From: Parachryseolinea silvisoli
GTDB taxonomy: Bacteria > Bacteroidota > Bacteroidia > Cytophagales > Cyclobacteriaceae
Length of the DNA: 64,000 bases
Assembly (NCBI RefSeq): GCF_021190955.1
Contig: NZ_JAIOAO010000007.1
Span: 124,001 to 188,000 of the forward strand
Direction: 5' to 3'
Shown: piece by piece, positions 1-7,953 of the stretch
Layout: each line of letters opens with the position of its first letter
Position numbering within the stretch: the stretch's first letter is position 1
The notes under the pieces: generated by a model
What the model saw: the letters and a program-made list of their open reading frames with translations, nothing else
What the model was told of the DNA's origin: nothing
The model's database searches: none
Program-made: the position numbers and the translations under genes

Positions 1-194
1 TCATGCTGCTGGGTGCGGTCTCTGCGCGATTTATTGACGACTCTGAGGATCGTGCGCATCTGCCCGCATAAAAGTATGCATGCAGCGGTTCATCCCCGCT
101 AAAGCGATCTAAAAGGTGTTTTTCCGGGTCAAAAATTACATATCTCCGTATGACCGACGTGGTACACCTGTTTACTTTTTCGTGCCCGGCTGAT

Positions 195-202
195 TAACTT
201 TG
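195..202 (+). promoter_or_regulatory. Bacteroidota-type -7 promoter element
   Basis: TAACTTTG fits the TAnnTTTG consensus of the Bacteroidota primary sigma factor. It lies 40 bases before the ATG at 242. No clear TTG -33 element is seen at the usual distance. Confidence 0.5.
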
Positions 203-241
203 GTCTATTATTTGACTGACCTCTCTTATACCTACCATTTT

Positions 242-1417
242 ATGCAAACCGGACGTTTACGTTTTCACGCCTGCCTGACGGTAGGCAGGTTCATTCTTCT
301 CTTTATCGCGCTTGTTTATCTCTCGTCTTGCGGCTCTGCCAAGAAGTCGTACGAGCGCGGCGACTATTACGGCGCCGTAATGAAGGCTGTGAACAAGTTG
401 CGCGGCAACCCTGATCACTCCAAGACGCTCGACGCGCTGAAGAATGCCTACCCGCTGGCGGTCGAGCAATTCCAGACGCAGGCCAAAAACGAGATCGCCT
501 CGAATGCGGCCTTTAAGTGGAAGAACTCCATCCAGTATTACAACTCTATCAACCAGATGTACGAGGCCATCCGTGCGTGCCCCGGTTGTATGAAGGCTGT
601 CAAGAACCCGGTGAACGTCTATTCGGAGATTGGCCCCCTAAAAGAAAAGGCTGCGGAAGAGAGCTACAACGCTGGCATAGACGCCCTCATGAAGGGTAAC
701 CGAAACGAAGCGAAGAAGGCGTATTACAGCTTTGCGGATGCCCAGAGTTTTGTGCCAGGCTACAAGGACGTGGTGGAGTACCTCGACAAAGCCAAAGAGG
801 AAGCGACGCTGATCGTGGTGCTGGAGCAAATCCCGGTGCCGGCGCGTTACAACCTGAGTGGTGGTTTCTTCCAGGACAAGGTTGAGGAGTTTGTACGCTC
901 CAACTATACAGAACAAACCTTTATCCGCTTCTATACTCCCGAGGAGATGAAGACGATTCGCCTGAAGCGCATTGACCAGATCGTGCGTGTACAGTTCGAC
1001 GACTTCTCGGTAGGCAATTCGAATATGAAGGAGAAGGAAGAGACTTTCTCCAAAGACAGCGTGAAAGTCGGAGAGGCCAAAGTGGCGGGCAAGACCGTGC
1101 CTGTGTATAACACAGTGAAGGCCAAATACACGACCTACCGCAAGGAGATTGTTTCCTCGGGGCTGCTCAGCATGGTTGTGATGGACGGCAAGACCAACGG
1201 TGTGTTGGCACACCGGAAGTTCAACGGTGAGTATGTGTGGGTAAGCCAGTGGGCACGCTTTAACGGCGACGACCGCGCCCTGACGAGCCAGCAGATTGCC
1301 CTCACCAAACAACGCGAGCAACAACCGCCGGTGGCCCAGGACCTGTTCCTGGAGTTCACCAAGCCGATCTATAATCAACTGATCCCGGCCATTAAGGGAT
1401 TCTATCAGAATTACTAA
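242..1417 (+). CDS. Predicted lipoprotein with repeat-like helical region, function unknown
   Basis: A 391-residue protein that I do not recognise beyond its class. It has a hydrophobic N-terminal segment ending in LSSCGS, a good lipobox, so it is probably a lipoprotein. The next ~170 residues are helical and resemble TPR-type repeats (SYERGDYYGAV, then NAGIDALMKGNRNEAKKAYYSF). The C-terminal half is a beta-rich domain without a motif I can name. An in-frame TTG at 200 would add 14 residues, but a TAnnTTTG promoter element at 195-202 covers it, so the ATG at 242 is chosen. It stands alone ahead of msrA. Envelope location is inferred from the lipobox only. Confidence 0.75.
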   Translation: MQTGRLRFHACLTVGRFILLFIALVYLSSCGSAKKSYERGDYYGAVMKAVNKLRGNPDHSKTLDALKNAYPLAVEQFQTQAKNEIASNAAFKWKNSIQYYNSINQMYEAIRACPGCMKAVKNPVNVYSEIGPLKEKAAEESYNAGIDALMKGNRNEAKKAYYSFADAQSFVPGYKDVVEYLDKAKEEATLIVVLEQIPVPARYNLSGGFFQDKVEEFVRSNYTEQTFIRFYTPEEMKTIRLKRIDQIVRVQFDDFSVGNSNMKEKEETFSKDSVKVGEAKVAGKTVPVYNTVKAKYTTYRKEIVSSGLLSMVVMDGKTNGVLAHRKFNGEYVWVSQWARFNGDDRALTSQQIALTKQREQQPPVAQDLFLEFTKPIYNQLIPAIKGFYQNY

Positions 1418-1528
1418 CGCTGTCACTGGCGTATAGTCCTTTGCCTGGACTCTCGTTTTTCTGAAAACGGGAATCCAGGCAAACCATTTTTACCGTATTT
1501 AGGTTTTTATGACTAAACACGGACTCCT

Positions 1529-2173
1529 ATGAAATTCGGATTATGGGCAACAATCCTGGCACTGCTGGTCGCCGGGAGCTCCTGCGGACAAAAGCAAAAA
1601 CAAGCAACAACGATGACAAATAAACCTGTAAAAGAAGGCCTCGCGGTAGCAACCTTTGGGAACGGTTGTTTCTGGTGTACAGAAGCGGTCTTTCAAAACG
1701 TGGAGGGTGTCGAATTGGTAGAATCCGGCTACTCGGGTGGCCACGTAAAGAACCCTACCTACAAAGAAGTGTGTACCGGGCAGACGGGCCATGCGGAAGT
1801 AATCCATGTACATTACGACCCCGCGAAGATTAGCTACGACGAATTACTGGAAGTGTTCTGGAAGACGCACGATCCCACGACGCTTAACCGTCAGGGTGCC
1901 GATGAGGGTACGCAGTATCGTTCGGCGATCTTCTATCACAACGATGAGCAGAAGCAACTGGCTGAGAAGTATAAACAAGCGCTGGATAAATCCGGTGCGT
2001 TCACTGCACCGATCGTCACTGAGATTGTACCGTTCGAAGTATTTTATAAAGCAGAAGACTACCATCAGAACTATTACAACCTGAATGGCAGTGCACCCTA
2101 CTGCTCGTTCGTTATCCAACCCAAGGTGGAGAAGTTCAAGAAGGTGTTTAAAGACAAGCTGAAAAAATCTTAA
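1529..2173 (+). CDS. msrA: Peptide-methionine (S)-S-oxide reductase MsrA, exported lipoprotein form
   Basis: Reduces methionine-S-sulfoxide in oxidised proteins. The family signature GNGCFWCTEAVF with the catalytic cysteine is at about residues 46-57, followed by the usual YSGG, GHAEVI and DPTTLNRQGADEGTQYRSAIF blocks, so the catalytic domain is complete (214 residues overall). The N-terminus is a hydrophobic segment ending SSCGQKQ, which suggests export and lipid attachment, so it probably repairs periplasmic or envelope proteins rather than cytoplasmic ones. The gene stands alone, with a terminator about 95 bases downstream. I see no MsrB partner beside it. Confidence 0.95.
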   Translation: MKFGLWATILALLVAGSSCGQKQKQATTMTNKPVKEGLAVATFGNGCFWCTEAVFQNVEGVELVESGYSGGHVKNPTYKEVCTGQTGHAEVIHVHYDPAKISYDELLEVFWKTHDPTTLNRQGADEGTQYRSAIFYHNDEQKQLAEKYKQALDKSGAFTAPIVTEIVPFEVFYKAEDYHQNYYNLNGSAPYCSFVIQPKVEKFKKVFKDKLKKS

Positions 2174-2267
2174 TTTTTTTTACTCCTAATGAAACCCCAC
2201 ACTACGGTCTCCGTTAGTATACAGTGAGTAGAGTAATTCTTCTCATAGGTTTAGGTTTAGGTAAAAC

Positions 2268-2296
2268 AAAAGAGCCCAGAGACGCTGGGCTCTTTT
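2268..2296 (+). terminator. Rho-independent terminator after msrA
   Basis: A 12-base-pair perfect stem (arms 2268-2279 and 2285-2296) with a 5-base loop. The arms begin with AAAA and end with TTTT, so it can work in both directions. Confidence 0.8.
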
Positions 2297-2547
2297 GCAT
2301 TTATATACTTCTCATTCTTCTGTCATACATCATCTGTATATACCATCTATTGGGCCTTTCATACACTTTACCGAAGAATGTACTGAATCATCTACACTAC
2401 ACCCTATACACATGCCGATGTCAACGCTTGCTGCTTAGGCATGATTTTCGTCTTGTTTTGGCGATTGAGCGGGGCTGATGTGTATACCTGATTTTACCGG
2501 TATCGTTGCCGCTACGTTTCAAACGTAGTGGCTATCTGCTAAAAGCA

Positions 2548-2581
2548 GAAGCCCGAAGCTCTTGGTAGAACTCCGGGCTTC
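2548..2581 (-). terminator. Terminator for the sensor gene on the minus strand
   Basis: Arms 2548-2555 and 2574-2581 (GAAGCCCG / CGGGCTTC). Read on the minus strand the hairpin is followed by TGCTTTT. It lies 36 bases beyond the stop of the 2617-4560 gene. Confidence 0.7.
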
Positions 2582-2616
2582 CGGGGGCCGCCTGACGGTT
2601 GTCAGGCTCATATCTC

Positions 2617-4560
2617 TTACTTCAGTTCGTAGGCAATCTCCATGATCTTTACGACCTCGCCTGAGCGGTTCTTGATTGGCGAGAAAGCTGAACGGACGTT
2701 GATCAGCTCACCTTTCCGGTTCTGGCGTTTGAATAGTCCCTTCTTGGGGTATCCATTGGCCAGATCTCTCCAGAACTGACGGTATTCTTCGCTGTTCTTT
2801 TCTTCTTTGGAGGCCAGGACACGGTGGTGCTCGCCCAATACTTCGTCTTGCGTGTATCCAAAGAGCTCCAGGAAATTGCTGTTAGTTTTCACGATCGTAC
2901 CATCGGGGTTGTACTCGGACACGGCCAGGGAACTGTGAATGGCGTTGAGTGTGCTTTCGGTCTCACCTTGGCTGCGCTGCATTTCTTCCTGTGTAGCTTG
3001 CAGCTCTTCCATGTTCTGACGCATTTCTTCTTCCTGTGCACGCATTTGCTCGGTCATCTCCTGCGATTCTTCCAGCAGGCGCTGGGTGCGGGCGTTGACC
3101 TTTACAGAGGAAATGGTGGACGCAATGCTTTCTGCGATCTTCTGGACAAACTCGATCTCGAAGTCCTGAAACTCGCCAAACGAAGCGATCTCTACGACAC
3201 CGAAAATCTGGTCGTTTACTTTCAGGGGCACGATCAGTACGGCCGTGGGGTTTGCATCACCCAGACCCGATACGATGCGTACGTAATTCTGAGGCACCTC
3301 TGTGAGGTACACGGTGTCCCCCTCCTGCCATGCCTGACCGGCGAGGCCTTCACCACGGTGAATCTTGTGGTTGAGGTATTTCTTCTTGTCCCAGGCGTAG
3401 CACGCTTTCATGGACATGGTCGTCTCTTCGTCGGCCGCGGCGTCGTCTACAATATAAAGTGCGCCCTGATTGGCTTTGAGGTATTTTACCAGGTTGCCGA
3501 TGATCTCGTCGGCCAGCTTGTTTAGGTCGGTGTTATTGGTCCGGAGGATCTCACCAAACTTGGCTTGCCCTTCGGTTGCCCAGTTACGCTTCTTATCATC
3601 GTCGGCTACCTTCGAGAGGTTATCGCGCATGTTGATCAGGGCGTTACCCAGTACGTCGTGCTCGCTCAGGGGCTGAAATTCCATCTGGTAGTTTCCGTTA
3701 CCGATGTTTTCGGCAAAGAGACTGGTGGATTTTAATCCTGTTACGAGGTTATCCATGGCCACGGCCATTTCGCCGATCTCGTCGTTGCTGACGTTGGCTT
3801 GTTTGTCTTCTACCAGTTCACCGCGGCCGAGCTTCACGACCACGTTCTTGAGGAAGTTCACCGGACGGGTAATGGCGCGCATGAGGAAGATGGCGCTCAG
3901 CAAACCGATGATGATGATACCGGCCCCCAGGATAAGTGTGTAATTTTGCAGGCTGCTGATGGACGTCAGTACGTTGTCGTTCGACTCCGTCGTCACCTCG
4001 CTTTGGATCGCGGCGATCTTCTCGAGGCGTCGGATCAGGTCGGTACTACGGGGGATGATCTGGCTTTCAATAACATCTTCTGCCAGCAGCTTGGTGATTG
4101 GATCTTCGTAGTTTTCGAACGACTGGAGGGGCGCCATGATGGATTCCTGCTGAATCTTGATTAAGGAATCGAACTTTACGAACACGGTGTCCATTGACAG
4201 CCGCTGCTCTTCCGACTCCCATTGTGGTACAAGTTTTTCAAAGCGATTCTGTAAAACCGGATAGTCTGTCTTTTGCAATTTTTTAAGGGCATCCTTATCT
4301 TCCTGGTTGGTCTGGAGATACACCCAGTTCGTTGCCAGCATTTTGGCACGTGTTACCAATAGGATAAAATCCTGAATAGCATCCTGTGACGGGCGATAGT
4401 TTTCACTGGAGCTGTTAACAACACGATCAATGAATTTACCCTTCCAAAAAATGATGGCGCCATTGACAATGAACAGCGCGATCAGGATGATGAAACCACC
4501 GAGTATCTTGTTGCCGATGGTTAATCGAAGACGCAACTTCTTCTGTTCTTTTTCTTCCAT
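2617..4560 (-). CDS. Membrane sensor protein: extracytoplasmic helical domain, HAMP, GAF, PAS; no output enzyme
   Basis: A 647-residue signalling protein. In order: membrane helix at 21-39, a mostly helical periplasmic domain at about 40-205, second membrane helix at 207-228, HAMP linker at 229-282 and possibly a second HAMP-like stretch to 320, GAF domain at about 340-486, a Gln/Glu-rich coiled coil at 488-535, and a PAS domain at 536-645. The chain ends right after PAS, with no histidine kinase, GGDEF, EAL or methyl-accepting domain, so it must signal through a partner. The YfiR-like gene lies 8 bases upstream on the same strand, suggesting a periplasmic regulator and membrane sensor pair. 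Its output is unknown. Confidence 0.85.
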   Translation of the reverse strand: MEEKEQKKLRLRLTIGNKILGGFIILIALFIVNGAIIFWKGKFIDRVVNSSSENYRPSQDAIQDFILLVTRAKMLATNWVYLQTNQEDKDALKKLQKTDYPVLQNRFEKLVPQWESEEQRLSMDTVFVKFDSLIKIQQESIMAPLQSFENYEDPITKLLAEDVIESQIIPRSTDLIRRLEKIAAIQSEVTTESNDNVLTSISSLQNYTLILGAGIIIIGLLSAIFLMRAITRPVNFLKNVVVKLGRGELVEDKQANVSNDEIGEMAVAMDNLVTGLKSTSLFAENIGNGNYQMEFQPLSEHDVLGNALINMRDNLSKVADDDKKRNWATEGQAKFGEILRTNNTDLNKLADEIIGNLVKYLKANQGALYIVDDAAADEETTMSMKACYAWDKKKYLNHKIHRGEGLAGQAWQEGDTVYLTEVPQNYVRIVSGLGDANPTAVLIVPLKVNDQIFGVVEIASFGEFQDFEIEFVQKIAESIASTISSVKVNARTQRLLEESQEMTEQMRAQEEEMRQNMEELQATQEEMQRSQGETESTLNAIHSSLAVSEYNPDGTIVKTNSNFLELFGYTQDEVLGEHHRVLASKEEKNSEEYRQFWRDLANGYPKKGLFKRQNRKGELINVRSAFSPIKNRSGEVVKIMEIAYELK

Positions 4561-4568
4561 AGGTTAGT

Positions 4569-5072
4569 TTAGATCATGATGCCCAGCCGGGTCAGCTCGT
4601 TGCTGACCTTTAAGTTTTGCCTATTTACTGCCGCCTGGTTTAGTTCGAAAGCCAATTTACCATCTTTAACGATAAAGTTTATGTCGCTGCCTTTAACGCC
4701 AAGCCCCGGCTCTTCGGTCACGATGAGGATCGGCTGGGAGGCGACTTTGGCCAACACGTTATCGATCATCGTCGACTTGTGCGACGGCACGTAGAGGATG
4801 TGGCACCGGCGAATCTCGCCCGGGCTACTGATCCTGGTCACCTTGATGGTGCGATCACCTCCTACTTTTTTAGCGGCTGCCATGTTCTTAAGCTCGTCGT
4901 AGATGGGCGAGTCGCCCAGCACCAGGATTTCAAAGTCGCCCTGGTTGTAGGCATCCGGCCATTGTACGTAGCGTGTGAAGCTGTAAATGAAAACGGATTG
5001 GAACTTGTGTGTTTGAGTGAATCCCGGCAGAAAGGCAAAAAAGAAGAGTAGAGTGGATAGAGTCTTTCTCAT
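4569..5072 (-). CDS. YfiR-family (DUF4154) periplasmic protein
   Basis: A 167-residue protein with signal peptide (MRKTLSTLLFFFAFLPGFTQ) and the YfiR pattern: KFQSVFIYSFTRYVQWP near the mature N-terminus, then VLGDSPIYDEL, the RRCHILYVPSH block, PILIVTEEPG and a closing NLKVSNELTRLGIMI. In Pseudomonas YfiR is a periplasmic repressor of the membrane diguanylate cyclase YfiN; here the neighbour is a sensor without a cyclase domain. The ATG at 5072 is chosen because it starts the signal peptide; an upstream in-frame ATG at 5126 would give an implausible charged leader. It is first gene of a two-gene operon with the sensor. A role as input regulator is inference. Confidence 0.88.
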   Translation of the reverse strand: MRKTLSTLLFFFAFLPGFTQTHKFQSVFIYSFTRYVQWPDAYNQGDFEILVLGDSPIYDELKNMAAAKKVGGDRTIKVTRISSPGEIRRCHILYVPSHKSTMIDNVLAKVASQPILIVTEEPGLGVKGSDINFIVKDGKLAFELNQAAVNRQNLKVSNELTRLGIMI

Positions 5073-5535
5073 GCTTTGGTAAGTATACTGCTTCTTTGAT
5101 ATGCTTGCAAAAATATGCCCGTTCATAATCTAAAATGTTTAAAATTTCGCTGATTTCTAACGTCTGGTGGGTATTGCAAGAAGTTAGTCAATTTTTAGGA
5201 CCATGCAATTCCCGGCATTTCTGATGATGCCTTCAGACCGTCTACCTTTGGTGTAAAGCAAAGCGGATGCCATCCGGGCCACCAACCGCTGCGTTCATTC
5301 AGCAGATGGTATGTTGCCCTCGGGTATTGATTAAAGTTACTAAATCGTCCGGATGTGGAAAATTTCTTTTGTAGCGCGTTTTAACACGATGGCTTTCGTA
5401 AAAATCTGGCAATAAGCGTACAGAAGGTACGTAATGCTTACCCGCGACAATCCACCGTATGGGCTTGCGGTTGGTGGTGTAATCGATGGTAAAATCTGAT
5501 GGATAATCCTTAGCTTCGCAAAATTTTCAATAGTC
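5073..5535. other. Intergenic region between divergent genes
   Basis: Holds the yfiR-side promoter element. On the plus strand there is a TACCTTTG at 5243-5250 and a weaker TAGCTTCG at 5511-5518, the latter close to the lhgO start. No gene or stable RNA is recognisable. Confidence 0.5.
5108..5115 (-). promoter_or_regulatory. -7 promoter element for the YfiR/sensor operon
   Basis: Minus strand reads TATTTTTG, matching TAnnTTTG, about 36 bases upstream of the ATG at 5072. No clear -33 TTG is seen. Confidence 0.4.
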
Positions 5536-6732
5536 GTGCAGTACGATGTTATAATTATCGGTGCGGGTGCCGTAGGGCTTGGCACCGCGGTGCAGATTCT
5601 TCGTCAGCAGCCAAAGGCCCGGGTGGTAGTGATCGAGAAAGAAACGGCTGTGGCCCGTCACCAGACTGGCAACAACAGCAACGTCATCCACTCGGGTATT
5701 TACTATAAGCCGGGAAGCTTGAAGGCTCGCAACTGTATTCATGGTTACGAGCTTCTCCTGGACTTCTGCCGGGAGCATGACATACCGCATACCCTGTGCG
5801 GTAAAGTGATTGTTGCAACAGAAGAAAAGGAGTTGCCATTGCTCCAGAACATCTTTGACCGCGGCCAGCAGAACGGCCTGGCGGGCTTAAAGATGCTGAC
5901 CGGTGATGAGGTGCGCGAGTACGAGCCCCACGTGGCCGGTATTGCGGGCATCCATGTGCCGCAAACCGGTATTGTCGACTACCGCGTGGTGGCCGAAAAG
6001 TATGCCGACGTGATCCGACACCAAGGCGGTGAGATCAAGCTGGGCGAGAAAGTGGTTGACATCCGCACAAGCCACGACACGGTAGACGTCGTGACGTCTG
6101 CCGCGACCTACACGGGCAAGCTGGTGGTGAATTGCGGCGGTTTGTATTCGGATACACTCGCTCGTCTTACGACGCCTGGTCTGAACGTTCGCATCATTCC
6201 CTTCCGCGGCGAATATTATAAGCTTAAAAAGGAGAAAGAATACCTGGTCAAGACACTTGTTTATCCTGTGCCCGATCCAAACTTCCCATTCCTGGGAGTT
6301 CATTTCACGACCATGCCCGGCGGCGGCGTAGAGTGCGGCCCCAATGCGGTACTGGCGTTCCGACGGGAGGGCTATACTAAAACGGCGATCAACCTGCCGG
6401 AGCTGGGCGAGACGTTAGCCTGGCCGGGGTTCCGGAAGATCGTGGCGAAATACTGGCAGACCGGTATGGGCGAGATGTATCGTTCCTGGTCGAAGGCTGC
6501 TTTTACCAAAGCGCTGCAAAAGCTCATGCCCGAGATTCGCGAAGAAGATTTAGAAGCAGGTGGCGCGGGTGTACGTGCGCAGGCTTGCGATCGCACGGGG
6601 GGGCTACTCGATGACTTCATGATCCTGGAAGAAGCCCGCGCGATACACGTGTGCAATGCGCCGTCGCCGGCGGCAACCTCTTCCCTCTCCATTGGCGAGA
6701 CGGTTTCACAATTAGCGTTAAAAAGACTTTAG
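5536..6732 (+). CDS. lhgO: L-2-hydroxyglutarate oxidase (FAD-dependent)
   Basis: Oxidises L-2-hydroxyglutarate to 2-oxoglutarate, using FAD. The 398-residue chain opens with the dinucleotide-binding motif IIIGAGAVGLGTA, followed by the DAO-family signature RHQTGNNSNVIHSGIYY, and ends with GAGVRAQ and the PSPAATSSLSIGE segment typical of LhgO. The start is a GTG at 5536; no ATG is placed better and homologues begin within a few residues of the FAD motif. It is a single gene between divergent and convergent neighbours, followed by a strong hairpin. The malate/quinone oxidoreductase family is a less likely alternative, given the length and HSGIYY motif. Confidence 0.93.
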   Translation: MQYDVIIIGAGAVGLGTAVQILRQQPKARVVVIEKETAVARHQTGNNSNVIHSGIYYKPGSLKARNCIHGYELLLDFCREHDIPHTLCGKVIVATEEKELPLLQNIFDRGQQNGLAGLKMLTGDEVREYEPHVAGIAGIHVPQTGIVDYRVVAEKYADVIRHQGGEIKLGEKVVDIRTSHDTVDVVTSAATYTGKLVVNCGGLYSDTLARLTTPGLNVRIIPFRGEYYKLKKEKEYLVKTLVYPVPDPNFPFLGVHFTTMPGGGVECGPNAVLAFRREGYTKTAINLPELGETLAWPGFRKIVAKYWQTGMGEMYRSWSKAAFTKALQKLMPEIREEDLEAGGAGVRAQACDRTGGLLDDFMILEEARAIHVCNAPSPAATSSLSIGETVSQLALKRL

Positions 6733-6751
6733 TCGTATAGGACCTGACATG

Positions 6752-6783
6752 AAGAAGCCTTCCGTTGTTGCGGAAGGCTTCTT
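6752..6783 (+). terminator. Rho-independent terminator after lhgO
   Basis: 13-base-pair perfect stem (6752-6764 and 6771-6783) with a 6-base loop, then TTTGTTTTT. It lies between the convergent lhgO and the first lipoprotein of the array. Confidence 0.88.
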
Positions 6784-6804
6784 TGTTTTTATAGCGGTTG
6801 GTTG

Positions 6805-7809
6805 TTAGAATTGATCGGGCCATACCTCCCACGCCAGGCTGTCGCGCAATACGCGCAGCTCGTCTTTGGCAGTGTTGGAGATCGGGGCAATGAAGACAGA
6901 GCCAAACGGCTGCTGGCTAAGGTACATTTGACCGCTTGTGCGGTTCTCTGCCAGTGACGCCATGTATACCTGGTGGATAACGTTGTTCAAGCTGGTCGCC
7001 GAAAAGCCCGAGTCGAGAAAGAGTCTCACGTTCAGCAGATCATTATCGGCCGGCACCGTGATGTAGCGCGTCTTGCTGGCGCTGAGCTCGACAGTCTGTA
7101 ACAGGGTGTTGGCCGAAAAATCGATGTATGTAGGCGATAGCGCAAAAGCGTTGCCAAAGCTCACGAGGTTGGCGACATGATCGAGTGCAACATCGGCGAT
7201 GTTGCCGTATTCATAGAAGAACCCGAGCGTTTCCACCTTGTCTAGCTCGCCGGCAATGCTTACAAAGTAATAGCCGGGCGAGTCATACAGGTGTGTCAAA
7301 TAACATCCACATGTCGTTGCTTCAATGGGGGAACCATCACCCCAATCGATCGAAAGCGCAGCATCGGTAGCACCAAGGTCCACCTGCACTTCTTGCTGGC
7401 CGCCTGTTACGAAAGTCAGCGCCGGCACGAGGTTAACATTAACCAGTCGCCCACCCTTTTCCTTTTGCAACGAACGCATGGTAAACGGTATGACGACTTT
7501 CTGAAAAGCGTTTGCTTTCACGACCAACGAATAGGACTTGTCCTCGTCGCCGTGGAAGGCAATGCGATCTTTTAGTTTTTTAAGCAACTGACTGTAAATG
7601 GTGTCCTTTCCGTCGAGAACATATACATTGGCAACCACTTCTGATGAAGCGGCGGGCCGTTTTCCATAAGCAGCCGGGGCGTTCATCTGAATGGAAATAC
7701 CTTCGGTGTAGGCCGCGGTCTTCACGCTTTCGTCCTCCTTACAGCCCGACAATGTAACAGCCATTGCCGTCGCCAGGATGACACAATTCGTCCAGTTAAT
7801 TTGCTTCAT
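6805..7809 (-). CDS. Array lipoprotein 1 (short form lacking the first domain)
   Basis: 334 residues, the most promoter-distal member of the eight-gene array. Signal peptide ends LSGC (Cys23), followed by KEDES, the acidic pattern associated with surface export of Bacteroidota lipoproteins. The first N-terminal domain seen in its paralogues, with the WVDDPLP motif, is missing. What remains is the second domain (NVYVLDGKDTIYSQLL), a PKD-like domain with LSIDWGDGSP and YYFVSIAGELD, and the LRR-like C-terminus (TYIDFSANTLLQTVEL) closing with ELRVLRDSLAWEVWPDQF. It is the most divergent copy and has an unusual CGC within the PKD-like domain. Function unknown; a surface binding protein is inference. 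Confidence 0.82.
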   Translation of the reverse strand: MKQINWTNCVILATAMAVTLSGCKEDESVKTAAYTEGISIQMNAPAAYGKRPAASSEVVANVYVLDGKDTIYSQLLKKLKDRIAFHGDEDKSYSLVVKANAFQKVVIPFTMRSLQKEKGGRLVNVNLVPALTFVTGGQQEVQVDLGATDAALSIDWGDGSPIEATTCGCYLTHLYDSPGYYFVSIAGELDKVETLGFFYEYGNIADVALDHVANLVSFGNAFALSPTYIDFSANTLLQTVELSASKTRYITVPADNDLLNVRLFLDSGFSATSLNNVIHQVYMASLAENRTSGQMYLSQQPFGSVFIAPISNTAKDELRVLRDSLAWEVWPDQF

Positions 7810-7905
7810 ACGCTTGTTGTTTAATGATGATGTTTACGTGCTGATGGGTGTGGGAAATGTCCATTGTGAGTGTACATGATCCTATAAAAAAAAGGGCCTG
7901 ACATT

Positions 7906-7937
7906 ACTCCCGCCCCACAGGATGGTGGAGCGGGAGT
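7906..7937. terminator. Hairpin between array genes 1 and 2
   Basis: Outer arms ACTCCCGC (7906-7913) and GCGGGAGT (7930-7937) with an inner CCAC/GTGG pair. The T-run follows on the plus strand; on the minus strand only a later run of eight T is near. It may attenuate transcription from gene 2 into gene 1. Confidence 0.45.
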
Positions 7938-7953
7938 TTTTTTCGCGGTTATG

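Larger units (their letters stand above)
2174..2616. other. Intergenic region between convergent genes
   Basis: No convincing gene. Besides the two terminators at 2268-2296 and 2548-2581 it contains a nearly perfect 12-base inverted repeat with almost no spacer (2508-2519 against 2521-2532), of unknown role. The rest is AT-rich with short random open frames. Confidence 0.6.

Noticed and set aside
1-71. Short open frame (starting MLLGAVSARF) ending in TAA at 71, possibly the 3' end of a gene coming from the left
   Set aside because: Too short to recognise; another frame is also open to 105, so there is no way to choose.
2224-2478. 84-codon open frame after msrA
   Set aside because: Runs through the msrA terminator hairpin, so it cannot be a normal gene.
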